Source: Heracleum sosnowskyi
Lineage: Eukaryota; Streptophyta; Magnoliopsida; Apiales; Apiaceae
Reading direction: 5' to 3'
Length of the DNA: 64,000 bases
NCBI GenBank assembly: GCA_030848705.1
Contig: CM061245.1
Span: 38,444,711 to 38,508,710, forward strand
Positions 44,969 to 55,500 of the stretch are shown here, one piece after another (positions within the stretch are counted from its first letter, which is position 1; each line of letters opens with the position of its first letter). Both the position numbers and the translations under genes were made by a program. The notes beneath the pieces were generated by a model. The model was not told the DNA's origin. It was given only the letters and a program-made list of their open reading frames with translations, and made no database searches.

Positions 44969-46393
44969 CTAGCTTTATAACCTGTGCGAGGCACGGGTAT
45001 GTTCTCCATTCTTCTATTATAAAATAATAAGTCGATTTATTAAATATAATATATGTTTTGTTGCAAGTGAGATTAGTTTTTGTTAGAAAAGGTCATATAT
45101 ATTTAATCATATAAATATATGCATGCATGTGAAATGTATTATATGTTCTGTTGCGAATGAAATCTTTTTTCATTGAAAAAAATCATATCTAATAACGACG
45201 TACAATATAAGTAAGACCTGTAATTTTGAAGTGCTTGTAGTCTTGTAATTACGGGAGATTAAACTATTTTAAATGAGCGTGACTTATTTTGCAACCGTCG
45301 TGTAACTTTATAAAAAACAAAATAGTATTTAACCTGTTTGAAATAGTTAGTAAAACTATTTGGTACAATATTTCTATAACATTTGTTTGATATATAGCTT
45401 ATTGTTTAAGATTTACTAAATTTATAAAAAAAAAATATTTGATATGGTACAAAATATTCTCATTGCCTATTGTAAAGTGACGCAGATTAAATCATATTTT
45501 GCTAACTTTAAAAAACAAACCTATTAGCCTTATTATTACATCTTCTGTACCAAATTTCTTACTTGGTTGATATTCATTGTTCACTCACCATATCCATTAT
45601 TTTTTATCATCATTTATTTGGTCTATAATTACTTTTGATCTCCCTGAACTGTTTACTATATAAGAAAATAAATGTAATGAACCAAATAGCGAACCTGGAT
45701 ACGAAATATGCAATAAGGCTAATAGTTTGTTTTTTCAATTTAGCAAAATAAGATTTGATATGCAAATCAAATCATATTTTTCTAACTTCGAAAAACAAAC
45801 CTATTGCCTTATTATTACATCTTCTGTATCCAAATTCCTTGTTTGATTGATATTCATTGTCCACTCGCCATATTCATTATTTTTATCATCATTTATTTGG
45901 TCTATAATTACTTTTGATCTCCCTAAACTGTCTGTTATATAAGCAAATAAATGTAATAAACCAAATAGCGAACCTAGATACAAAATATGCAATAAGGCCA
46001 ATAGTTTTTTTTTTTAATTTAGCAAAATAAGATTTCATATGCATCACTTTGCAACAGTGAATGAAGCTCTAAATTAGTTGGTAATCTCTTTCAATTAACA
46101 ATTATCGATCATCATTGTCACAATTTATTTAATGTTTAAAAATTTTAATATTTTCTATAAAAAATAATATCTAGTCATAAATTGTTAATATTAAATATTG
46201 AAGTAATAATAAATATTAATGATATGCAATAATGAGTTGGACACAATTAATGTACGCATATTAAAGTAGATGAGTATTAATTGTAATTAATACATGTATA
46301 ATTAAAATATAATTTAGAAGGGTATTTTGGTAATTTAACTTGAATAAATTGGCTTATTGAACCCCCTAATTGCTCTATTATATATATAATAGA
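44969..46393 (-). mobile_element. Helitron C (non-autonomous, 1425 bp)
   Basis: The plus strand starts CTAGCTTTATAACC then TGTGCGAGGCACGGG. On the minus strand this is a hairpin followed by CTAG, a Helitron 3' end. The right end, TTGCTCTATTATATATATAATAGA, gives a 5' TC on the minus strand. Flanks are A (44968) and T (46394), the expected insertion site. No protein gene is present. Two tandem foldback elements occupy 45489-46037. Confidence 0.85.
45489..46037. repeat. Two tandem foldback (MITE-like) copies in Helitron C
   Basis: Arms at 45489-45530 and 45713-45759 are inverted copies of about 45 bp (ATTTTGCTAA...CTATTAGCCTTATT type). The same structure repeats at 45766-45812 and 45991-46037. 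The loop between the arms is shared (TTATTTGGTCTATAATTACT, GATCTCCCT). The two units are about 280 bp apart and about 90 percent alike by eye. Confidence 0.75.
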
Positions 46394-47820
46394 TATATAT
46401 TGATTGTATATAGAATTTGTAATCTTATAGTATATATAATCTGAGCAAATATATACTTATTGCAAATAAACATGATTTACAATATAAAAATATTAATATA
46501 ATTCTTTTTTCAATGGACCAATTTAAATTTATAACATTTTGTATATCTATTTTGCATGAGTTTTTCTCTAATATGGTCAAATATATGATTTTAAGACACT
46601 TGTGAAAATAGATTATCTACCTTACCAAGTAGATTACAAGAAGAGACCAAAATAGAATATAACATATTTAGTATTTGCACATATTAATAAAGAGTTTTAT
46701 GATATAACCAAAATTTATGTATAGCATAGTGGTTAGAAGTGTCATCTCTATAGTTTATAGAGGTCAAGGGTTCGACTCTGATTAAGAACAACTTTTTTAT
46801 CATTAATATAATAAGTAGGGGTAATTTGGTAATTTCACACCGATTAAATTGTCTCAAGCAACCCCCTAGTTGCTCTATTATATATTTAACTAGCGTAACA
46901 GCCCGTGCAAGGCACGGGCCTGCATAGAGATGTCAATAATTTTTATCGTGAAAAAGTTGGTCGTGATCGATTTATTAGATTAAGGATTGTGTAGTCTTAA
47001 GTTTGAGAGCGTAAAATGAGAAGTATGGTTCATGTTTAGTGAGGAGTAAAGAATTTTTTTGGCGAATAGTGTAATTACTTTGAATCACAAACGTAACTAT
47101 GCCAAGGCTCTAAGACTTGTTTATAGTGACTATTATTGATTTTAAGACCAGATTGAAATAATGTAGAATTTGAAGCACGAATGTACTATTGTTCTTCTTG
47201 CGATTATAAGCAGGTTTACCTGTGTTTTGTGTGTCAGAGAAATGATAGTTTGTAGATTGGTAATTTGCGTTAGAGAGCGGTTGTTATATGTTTTTCGAGA
47301 ATTGATTGGTTTTTTTTTTTTTGCAATCTAGGTTATGAATATGTTATATGCATGTAATGTTGTTGTAATATAATCGAACATGCATGAATGAGATAGAGGA
47401 TTTTAAAAAGAAGCTGAAAGCCGACGCATCTTTGCACACCCTCACATCACCCAAGTTTGTGATAAACACCTTGGGAGATGAACATCTATTACAGTTTGGA
47501 GTATTCATGTCACCTATTTGTTTTTGGTTTTTTTACTTGGGAACTGATTCTGCACTCCTCTCATGTGTTAATCTTTATATTAAATTATATTAACACACTT
47601 AGTAAATGCATTAAGAATGTGTTTGGAATATCGTTTTACAGTTAAACATTTTAATCCAATTTATTACTATATATTAAACCTCAACACAAGGGCAAAAATT
47701 TCCAATTAAATGGTCGTCACAAAAATGTCACTCATATATTATTATGCAAAAATATATTAATAGTTGTTAGTACAAAGAAACAAATCTCCAACCTCCTTCT
47801 AAGATGTTCATGGGTTTAGA
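46394..47820 (-). mobile_element. Second copy of the Helitron A-Helitron B junction, truncated
   Basis: This stretch repeats 39464-40893 almost exactly. 46394-46889 copies Helitron A, with the tRNA-like segment at 46722-46779, and ends TTGCTCTATTATATATTTAA. 46890-47820 starts CTAG plus the hairpin AGCCCGTGCAAGGCACGGGC and copies the first 930 bp of Helitron B. Homology stops at about 47818, inside the decayed tRNA-like body, so this Helitron B lacks its 5' half. Because it carries the same nested junction, it is a duplication of an already nested structure. Confidence 0.8.
47384..47593 (+). CDS. 69-codon ORF of unknown function, Helitron copy 3
   Basis: Identical in translation to the ORF at 40456-40665 and in the same Helitron context. 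See that entry for the limits of the call. Confidence 0.4.
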   Translation: MNEIEDFKKKLKADASLHTLTSPKFVINTLGDEHLLQFGVFMSPICFWFFYLGTDSALLSCVNLYIKLY

Positions 47821-48199
47821 TCACTAGTACATGGAATGGAGTCTGCGTGACTCCTTTCCTTTTTTTTTTTTGTCAAGAGGAAACTTTTCCATTGATAAAT
47901 AGTATCAAAGATACAAAGTCCGGAGGAACAGAGTTTCCTTCATTCAAAAAAGTATATCATCTAGCCGAAAAGTAAGCAAGTACTCCCGGAAGTTTAGACA
48001 ATATCGCCTTTAATGTCTGAAAAGATAACCCACCAAAAGAAGGCCTCGTTAAAACCTCGCAAGAGTAAAACCCTATGGGAAAAAACTTAAGAAGGAAAAA
48101 GAGTGCCCTACATCGTTTACAAAAGACTAAAATAAAGACTAATTTGAGCTTCTTGTTATTTTGTGATTCCACAATATCATCCATTATTATAGCAGCCTT

Positions 48200-49940
48200 G
48201 CCTTTGGTTTTGCTCTATACCTTTGTGCTCCTTTACTATATCGGACATCCCAGGTATCCTGAAATTAAGATAAATAAATGAACATAACATAAGTGCATAA
48301 ATACTACAAAAAAATATAACTTTATTCTAACTCGTATAAAATATAACGATTTAAAAGTAAAATAACCCGTATAAAATATAATTTAATAAAATAAAGAGAT
48401 CTAACCAAAGGAATCCCTTTGGTTAGACATCTATTCTAAGACACAAGACTCTCAAATTATAAAAATAAGAATCAACTCGTATGACACAAAGATATCCAAA
48501 TGATACATAACAACCACCATATATGGTCCAAAAAAGCCATCAAATATGGCACCCCCCGTATAGGTACAAAAGTCACCAACTGTAACACAAATTTCATTTA
48601 ATGAGGCAAATACATATATTTAAATACATTTAAAATCATCTATTTAAAAATTTTAGCTTTTGAATTTAAAACTTCAATTAACGGTCAATCAACCATAAAT
48701 TTCTTTGACGAATAATTAAATAAATGTTAGCATTTAAAAGAATATATTAACTAACTATTTAAAAATACCTAAAAACCCCTTTGGTTGCATACTCCTTCGG
48801 TTCAAAACGTAACGAGGATAACTAACAAGATATAATAAAACAAGAACAAAAGCATTTAATCCAAATAAAGAAATATCAGTTATGGAAACGTAAATTTAAA
48901 TCTAATAAAATTTAAAAAGAGTAATGCTAAAGAACCTAAAAATTTGAAAACACATAACATCCTAAAATTAATGTTCCAAATCAATTAGTCATCAGTCATT
49001 AAATCTATCACAAATCATGTAAAGTTACAAAAATAAAATTTGAAGAATTAAATTTCATTAACAAGAAAGCTAAATTCATGCATAAATCATGCTGTAACCG
49101 AAAAATATTAAAAATCCTTAAAACTTAGTAATTAATTTCAAAATACATAATTACAACAAAATCAGAGGATATCTGTGTCTTGACAGATGATGTATTAACA
49201 TACCATGGATCTGCAAAAACAACCAAGACTCAAACTAAATTAAAATAAATATTTTCAAAAATAATTGTCCAAAACAGTTTTACAAAATAAGTTTTGGGAA
49301 ATTAAGATCAAACACACACTAGACACACACACATACGAAGAACACATGAAAGTCCACCGGAAACATCACCGGTGATTCCCCAGTGCACACCCGACCACTG
49401 CCACATTCCAACCCGCTACATAAACTTCGATTACAACCCCAAACAACAACTCATCAATCTGATATAACCAGAACAAGCACTTAACAACTTAATCAAACTC
49501 AAAAAACCATCAATTTTCATAACACAAATCAACTAAAACATGTCATGCAACCTGAACCAACATAAGAACACAAATCATACTTCATAATTTCTAAACAATC
49601 CATCACGATTCATATAAAACTCGAATCAAAAAACCGAAATGAACTTACTAAACTAAACCAACCAAAATCATTACATTCAATCGGAATTAACATTATTTAT
49701 TCACAGTACATCATGTACCAAGCACCAAAATCATCAATCGAAAGGTCACCGGCTCACCGGAGTTCATCGCCGGTGACGGATCGATCGCATGCAACCCCCA
49801 AAACGGGTGGTCTTGCAGCGAATCGAACAAAACACACTCCCCAGGCTCGTATCTATTCATATAAAATAGCAATTAAACATCAAAACTACTACTAATTCAA
49901 AACCCACATAAAAACCCCAATTTTGAACTCTCACGAAACT
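48200..49940 (-). other. Non-coding body of the retroposed unit
   Basis: AT-rich on both strands with no convincing ORF. A local GC-richer patch at 49740-49850 has inverted CACCGG/CCGGTG repeats, and another lies at 49355-49430. The short plus-strand frame at 49713-49895 has no recognisable product. If the unit derives from RPL4 pre-mRNA, this would be intron plus fused sequence. Confidence 0.5.
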
Positions 49941-50035
49941 CAACACTATAGATATACGAGTGTAGAGCTTCGAAAGGGCTTCGATCTGACTATAAACACA
50001 TGAATTTTTAACAGAATCAAAAGGAAATTAAATAC

Positions 50036-50158
50036 CAAGTCGGGTCGGATTGAGGATTTCATGATGTCGGGGAGGGGGAGAGAGGGAGGGAGAGAGTCGG
50101 TGGACATGTCGGATTCTAGGTAGTGGATTGAGACTAGTGGGCGAGATGAGGCGGCCAT
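50036..50158 (-). pseudogene. RPL4: Fragment resembling exon 1 of cytosolic ribosomal protein L4 (uL4)
   Basis: The minus strand encodes a start with ASSRPLVS, then SDMSTDS and LPDIMKSSIRPDL. This fits the N-terminus of plant 60S ribosomal protein L4, where RPLV, the DM-T-D pattern and a LPD-M---RPD block occur in that order. The match ends at a good splice donor (TTG|GTATTT, exon end 50036). Upstream lies a CT-rich leader of the kind common in ribosomal protein genes. Only about 41 of roughly 400 codons are present, and no later RPL4 exon is visible, so it is a dead fragment. The identification is from recalled family pattern, not a search. Confidence 0.65.
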
Positions 50159-50210
50159 TTTGGGGGAGAGAGATGGGAGAGAGATTTTTTTTTCCGTGAC
50201 TCCTTTCCTT

Positions 50211-50389
50211 GTTTACCTTCATTCAAGTTCAATTTTCTCATATTACCCTTTTTTGTTGATGCATTCCCAAATTACCGTATTTTACTATTAAACGGGTCCC
50301 ATTTACTCTACAGCTCCACTTTTGATCAAATACACCCCATCTTGCTCTTGTTTGAACACCCTCGTCACACACGCGCGATAGTAAATTAT
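50211..50389. other. Spacer between retroposed unit and TIR element
   Basis: About 180 bp that originally continued 47821-47861. No gene, repeat or element end is recognised. Confidence 0.6.
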
Positions 50390-50738
50390 GGGCATGTTTG
50401 GGTTATCACAAAAAAATTGACTTATAACTTAAAATGAGTAAGTGTCCCAGGCCGATCCGTTGTTGGCTCAGAAAGTTCATTTGCTAGTTTGAAAGAAGCG
50501 GAATCCGGGTGCAAATGGGATTTCAAATGATTCTTCTGTTTCAGAGCAATGCCTTCTTCGGCCCTCACCTTTATCTCGCCCTGAGGTCTACTCTTTGGTA
50601 GTACGTGCTTGCCATGTTCGCTCATTTGGTCGAGAATCTCGAATTTGTTTAGCCTTGCTATCATCTGCCGATCATCCCTTTCATTCAATCTGATGGTTAC
50701 TGGAATCTGAAAGAGGATGGGGCTATTGGGAATAACTG

Positions 50739-50852
50739 AACCACGTCTACAAAATGCCAGTACCATGCAGCTGCTTCAAAGCCAACGTGATGCTCCTTGG
50801 TCAGATGACCAAGATATTGGCGAATACCACATACGATCAAGAAAAGAGTACC
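50739..50852 (-). pseudogene. cox3: cox3 fragment (cytochrome c oxidase subunit 3) of mitochondrial origin
   Basis: The frame reads GTLFLIVCGIRQYLGHL then TKEHHVGFEAAAWYWHFVDV. This is the highly conserved C-terminal part of COX3, covering the last but one membrane helix and the HHVGFEAAAWYWHFVD signature. It stops short of the gene's end and joins unrelated DNA at 50738. The fragment is only 38 codons. Confidence 0.9.
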
Positions 50853-50901
50853 CCTCAGGCCGAAGACTAGTGGTAGGTGGTCCCGCGGGGCTTTCGGAAA
50901 A

Positions 50902-50994
50902 TAATGGATGACCCTCGAAACCATAATATGTTGATATTCGGCGTAGATCCGGATGATTGATGGAAGAAACACCAAACATATCCCAAACTTCTCG
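50902..50994 (-). pseudogene. nad9: nad9 fragment (NADH dehydrogenase subunit 9) of mitochondrial origin
   Basis: The frame reads REVWDMFGVSSINHPDLRR then ISTYYGFEGHPL, the conserved core of the 30-kDa subunit of respiratory complex I that is mitochondrion-encoded in plants. The match breaks off sharply after HPL. About 31 codons are present, so it is non-functional. Confidence 0.85.
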
Positions 50995-51090
50995 CTCCCA
51001 CCGGTCGGCTGATGAAAATATTCAATAGGGTCAACCGGAGATCGACTGAGTTGGAGATGAAGATAAGTTGATGAATTCTTATAAATTATA

Positions 51091-51360
51091 CGGGTGTTTG
51101 GATAAATTTATTTATAAGTTAGTTAAGAGTTTGCTAAATTAAATTTGAAAAAATAATTATTAAATACAATGATTTCAACACTTCCATTTTAAATTATAAA
51201 AATATATAAAAATACAAATGTAAAAATATAAAGTATTAAAAAACAAAGAAATCAAGTAATAAATGAATAAGTTCAGGAAAATGTACCACATTATTAACAT
51301 TCAACTTATCAACATATAAGTTATAAGTTGAGGTCATAAGTTGGGTTGACAAACACCCCC
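51091..51360. mobile_element. Inner short TIR element (MITE-like)
   Basis: GGGTGTTTGGATAAATTT at the left is matched by inverted ACAAACACCCCC at the right, about 270 bp apart, with inward CTTATAA-type motifs. It seems nested in, or a sister of, the outer TIR element. No clear TSD is seen. Confidence 0.5.
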
Positions 51361-51420
51361 ATAAACTCTTATTAACTTATAACGTGTACGTAGCAGTTGC
51401 CAAACATGTCCTATATATCA

Positions 51421-51579
51421 TTAGCTTATAGCCCGTGCGATGCACGATTTTTTTAATTTTATTTATTATATTTTTATTTATAATTATATTTTTATTATCC
51501 ATGCAACACATGACTCTTTTCTTTATATCAACAATTATGTTTATTTATAAATATTTTAATATTTAAAAGTTATTAGTTA
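51421..51579 (-). mobile_element. Helitron 1, 3' end fragment
   Basis: The plus strand reads A|TTAGCTTATAGCCCGTGCGATGCACGA. On the minus strand this is a weak hairpin followed by CTAA, a Helitron 3' end. Only 158 bp are seen before Helitron 2 interrupts it; the remainder may lie beyond 63557. Confidence 0.55.
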
Positions 51580-52024
51580 CTAGCTTAAAACCCATGCGAT
51601 GCACGAATTGTTAATTGTTATTTTATTATTATTATTATTTTAATATTTTATTAATTGTAATTGTACAAAAAATAAGTAGGCATGTTAAAATAGCTAAACA
51701 CTTTTAATTAATTAAAAACATTAAAATAAATTTTAAAATAAATAAGTATGGTTTCCCCGTTATATTTTTGGAAAATTAGGGGTTTTAGTAAGAAAAAATA
51801 AAAAATGTAACATTTATTTAGTTTTAAAAGGTAAATGCCCGTGATATTTTTGGAAAATGGGGTTTTAAAATTTAATAATTAAAAGTATTTAAATACATTT
51901 TAAAATAAAGAAGTAAAGGGTTTCCTGTAATATTTTTGGAAAAATAATGGATTTTAGTGAGAAAAATAGAAAAAGTAAATTGTAAAATGCAATTTCCCGT
52001 GATATATTTAGAAAAGGGGGGGAC

Positions 52025-52551
52025 TGATATGGGCTGAAATATAACCCTAGAAGTAATTAATGATGTATTATTTAGACCTAGTTTGGTCCAAGAATTAGGC
52101 CCGACAAAAGGCCCAAAACCCTAATTATTTATTAATTTCGTAATTAATAAATGAGGGAAAAACACAACTCATAAAAAGAGTCTAAATATGATAATATCTC
52201 CATAGAAGGATCCAGAATCCCAATCAAATATTACGATGAGTCACAACACTTATCAGATGAGAATAATACTTGCATGACAAGCAAAACACTCCTTAACAGT
52301 TATCAATAACGAGACTTATCAATTAAGTCTCCTAAACATACTCTAAATACAAGGCTCTTGACGCCTATATAAGGACCCTCATCCTTCACTCTAGAACTAC
52401 GTTTTATTGACTTGATTCTCTATACAGCAGAGATACGTAGGCATCTTGTGAGGATCGATTTAGTCCCGAAACACAAGAGCAGTCATTAAAGCTTGAACGC
52501 TCATAAACCCTAGCATTTAATTTACAAGGTACGTTTTTTTAATCCATAACA
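52025..52551 (+). repeat. Tat element, 5' LTR
   Basis: A 527-bp LTR with TG...CA ends. TATA box CTATATAAGG at 52365-52374; transcription probably starts about 30 bp on. The partner LTR is at 61590-62116. Confidence 0.95.
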
Positions 52552-52553
52552 TT

Positions 52554-52570
52554 TGGCGCCGTCTGTGGGA
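52554..52570 (+). other. Tat element primer-binding site
   Basis: TGGCGCCGTCTGTGGGA lies three bases after the 5' LTR, the usual Tat-type primer-binding site. The matching tRNA (probably arginine) is from memory of the group and not checked. Confidence 0.85.
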
Positions 52571-52584
52571 AGAAGACATCAACC

Positions 52585-55500
52585 ATGGCAAACACGCGAA
52601 GAACAACTCGAGCTTCTGAAGAACTTCCTATCACCTCCGGGGCTGATACTCATGGAAGTCAACCCCCACCAATTACCAGCACCGAAGGGACGAATATCCC
52701 CACCAACACTCAAGGATCAGAGATCCCAATTGAAGGGACGAATCCCCTGCAGGTGGTCATTCATGGATCTAATCCACAAGAGACCACTCACCAGCACGCA
52801 ATCACAACCTCCCCACTACTCATGAGTGCCCCGAGGGGCCTTCAACTACATACTACCGATCTCCCTCAATATGTGAATCAGACCCTTGGGATGCCTACCC
52901 ATACCAGGCCCCCTCGACCCCCGGTGGGCGGTAGTGGTACCACTCTGGTACACCATGAGGCCTATGTGCCCCCTTACATCCAAGGTTTGGAACCCCTGAA
53001 CCGACAAACCCAAACTCTTCAAATGTTTCGAGATGATTTCTCTGGGCCTTACACTGAGGATGAAAATTATAATACTGATGATGACTATCCCCCGCGAAGG
53101 AGACGTTCTGCAAACAAGGAGCCAACCACTCAGGAAAGGATTGCAGCCCATGAGGCAGAGTTTGCAAAACTCAAAAAGAAGTTAGAGGAAGAAGAGGCTG
53201 CAAGAGCAGCCGGGAAGACTCCGGTAATTAATCTGGATCCTACTCCTCCGAGATCCAGAAGGGTTGAAATCCCAAGAGGAGATCCTACTGCATTGTTGCC
53301 CCTAGGAGATCCTGACGATCCTACACCACCCTTCACACAAGAGATAATGAAAGCCACTATATCTAGGAAGTTTAAAATGCCAACCATCAAAACTTATGAT
53401 GGAACGGGAGATCCCGCAAATCATGTAAGAACTTTCTCAAATGCACTGCTGTTGCAGCCTGCCAATGACGCTGCAAAGTGTAGGGCATTTCCACAAACCC
53501 TAACGGGTATGGCTCAACGTTGGTATAGTCGCCTTCCGCCCAATTCCATTGGATCCTTCAAGGAGCTGAGTAAGGCATTCATCAATCAATTTGTTAGTGG
53601 GAAGATACACGAGAAAAGTTCCGCCTCTCTTATGGGGATTAGACAAGGCAAGAATGAAACATTGAGAGAATACTTGAGTAGATTCACTAAGGAAGCTATA
53701 AAAGTCCCAGATTTGGAAGATAAAGTGGCTGTGATAGCCCTACAGCAAGGAACTACCGATGACCACTTCAGGAGGTCTTTGGCCAAACATCCCCCCGAAA
53801 ACATGTTGTCACTACAAGATAGAGCTGGGAAATATATCAAAGCTGAGGAGAGCATGAGAAAGTACGAACCCATTGCTACTGGCAATGGAAATTCAAAAAA
53901 GAGAAAGGATGCTCCAGAATATGATGCAAGAGAGAAGTATCCTAGGACATCAAAGGATTCAGATTCACCACCCAAGAAAAGCAATTTTGGACCAAAGTTC
54001 ACAGAATATGCAAGATTGAATACTCCCAGGAGTCAAATTCTGATGGAGATAGCAAAGGAAGAAGATATCAAATGGCCGAAGCCTATGAGGGCCGATGTGT
54101 CAAAAAGAAATCAAAACCAATACTGTCGGTTTCACAAAGAAGTTGGTCACGAGACAGATGACTGCAGGCAGCTGAAAGATGAAATTGAGTTCTTGATTCG
54201 AAGAGGAAAGCTTGGTAAGTACACCAAAGATGGAAACCAGGGAAGTCAGAGAGGAAATTATGAAAGGAAAGACTACGATAGACGGGACAATGATCAAGAC
54301 CGAAATCCCAAGCCTCGAGGGCCTGTCATCAATATGATATTTGGAGGGCCAACTGCGGCCGGACCTTCCAGAAACTCTAGAAAAGCTTATGCCCGTGAGG
54401 TAATGACTGTGGTTGGAGAAGCGCCGAAGCGTGCCAAGACTGAAGTATCTTTGAATTTTGACGATTCAGACCTTGAGGGAGTAAAATTTCCCCATGATGA
54501 CCCTCTGGTCATAGTACCTGTGATTGGGAACTCAGAAACGAAGAGAGTTCTTGTTGACAATGGAGCTTCAGTGGACATCTTGTTTCATGATGCTTTCATC
54601 AAGATGGGTTACACTGACTCTCAGCTAACACCCTCAAACATGCCCATATATGGGTTCAATGGAGTAGAATCAAAGGTAGAAGGCACGATTCAACTCCCAA
54701 TGACAATGGGACAAGGTTCGAAGACATCTACTCAAATGCTGAATTTCATAGTTATTAAGGCAACTTCAACCTACAATGCAATTCTTGGAAGAACGGGACT
54801 TCATGCATTCAAGGCTGTTGCCTCGTCCTATCATTTGAAGATCAAATTCCCTACAAGGAACGGGATTGGTGAAGAAAAAGGTGATCAGAAAATGGCTAGA
54901 AGCTGTTATGTAGCCGCGTTGAGGCCTGATGGAGTTGGGGGGCAGGTTCTCCCAATTGAGGACATGGACATCAGAAACGATGAAGAAAGAAGAGGAAAGC
55001 CAGCTGAGGATCTTGTTCCCATCCCCTTGATCCCAGGAGAACCAGACAAGGTCACCTACATTGGAGCTTTACTACCTGAATCTATGAAAAGTAAGTTGAC
55101 ATCCTTTCTTCAAGAAAACAGTGATGTATTTGCTTGGACAGCAGCTGATATGCCAGGGATTGATCCCCAATTAATAACCCACAAATTGAATGTGGATCCT
55201 GAAAGGAAGACAGTGAAACAAAAGAAAAGAAATTTTGCCCCGGAAAGGCAAGAAGCTATCAAGCAAGAGGTAGAAAAACTCTTGGAAACAGGCTTCATTG
55301 AAGAAATTCAGTTCCCTGAATGGTTGGCTAACCCAGTGATGGTCAAGAAGGCTAATGGAAAGTGGAGAATGTGTGTAGACTTCACCGATTTGAATGATGC
55401 ATGTCCCAAGGATTGTTTTCCCTTACCAAGGATTGATGCTTTGATAGATGCCACTGCTGGGCACGAGATGTTAAGTTTCATGGATGGCTTCAGTGGATAC

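Larger units (their letters stand above)
47862..50194 (-). mobile_element. Retroposed unit with 16-bp TSD and poly(A) tail (RPL4-like 5' end)
   Basis: The 16-base direct repeat CGTGACTCCTTTCCTT lies at 47846-47861 and 50195-50210. Directly inside the left copy is a run of T (47862-47871), a poly(A) tail on the minus strand. Together these are the signature of LINE-mediated retroposition of an RNA read on the minus strand, 5' end at 50194. The 5' end holds an RPL4-like first exon. Intron-like DNA follows, including TTGTTTTTGCAG near 49213. The 3' end (48045-48110) has a phrase (CTTGCGAGGTTTTAACGAGG) resembling plant LTR sequences. The open stretch 48184-47957 has no recognised product. The source looks like a chimeric, unspliced transcript; that part is inference. 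Confidence 0.7.
50440..51060 (-). other. Nuclear insert of mitochondrial DNA (NUMT), rearranged
   Basis: This is GC-richer than its surroundings and codes, on the minus strand, for pieces of two unrelated mitochondrial proteins side by side: nad9 (50902-50994) and cox3 (50739-50852). A 49-bp piece between them and the 300 bp after cox3 (open frame with RLNERDDRQMIARLNKFEIL) are probably also organellar, but I cannot name them. The genes are cut mid-domain and joined directly, so the insert is a mosaic, made either in the mitochondrion or during nuclear end joining. Confidence 0.8.
50390..51411. mobile_element. TIR element (hAT-like MITE) containing a mitochondrial DNA insert
   Basis: The ends are inverted: GGGCATGTTTGGG (50390-50402) and CAAACATGTCC (51401-51411). 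Subterminal CTTATAA-type repeats face inward from both sides (TTGACTTATAACTTAAAA; TTATTAACTTATAACG). Such ends are usual in plant hAT-type MITEs. A clean 8-bp duplication is not visible, so the class is tentative. The centre is occupied by the mitochondrial mosaic (about 50440-51060) and a second, inner TIR element (51091-51360). Confidence 0.55.

Noticed and set aside
39961..47820. Autonomous Helitron
   Set aside because: No Rep/helicase or RPA-like coding region could be found on either strand; all copies are non-autonomous.
47957..48184. 75-codon minus-strand ORF as a LINE protein
   Set aside because: No RT or endonuclease motif; it lies in the LTR-like 3' part of the retroposed unit and looks like chance coding.
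50422..50766. 114-codon minus-strand ORF as a nuclear gene
   Set aside because: It starts inside the cox3 piece in another frame and runs through the mitochondrial mosaic. I cannot name the organellar source and see no nuclear promoter or homologue.
51412..51419. 8-bp target duplication of the TIR element
   Set aside because: TAAATTAT (50382-50389) against TATATATC matches at only about half of the positions, no better than AT-rich chance.
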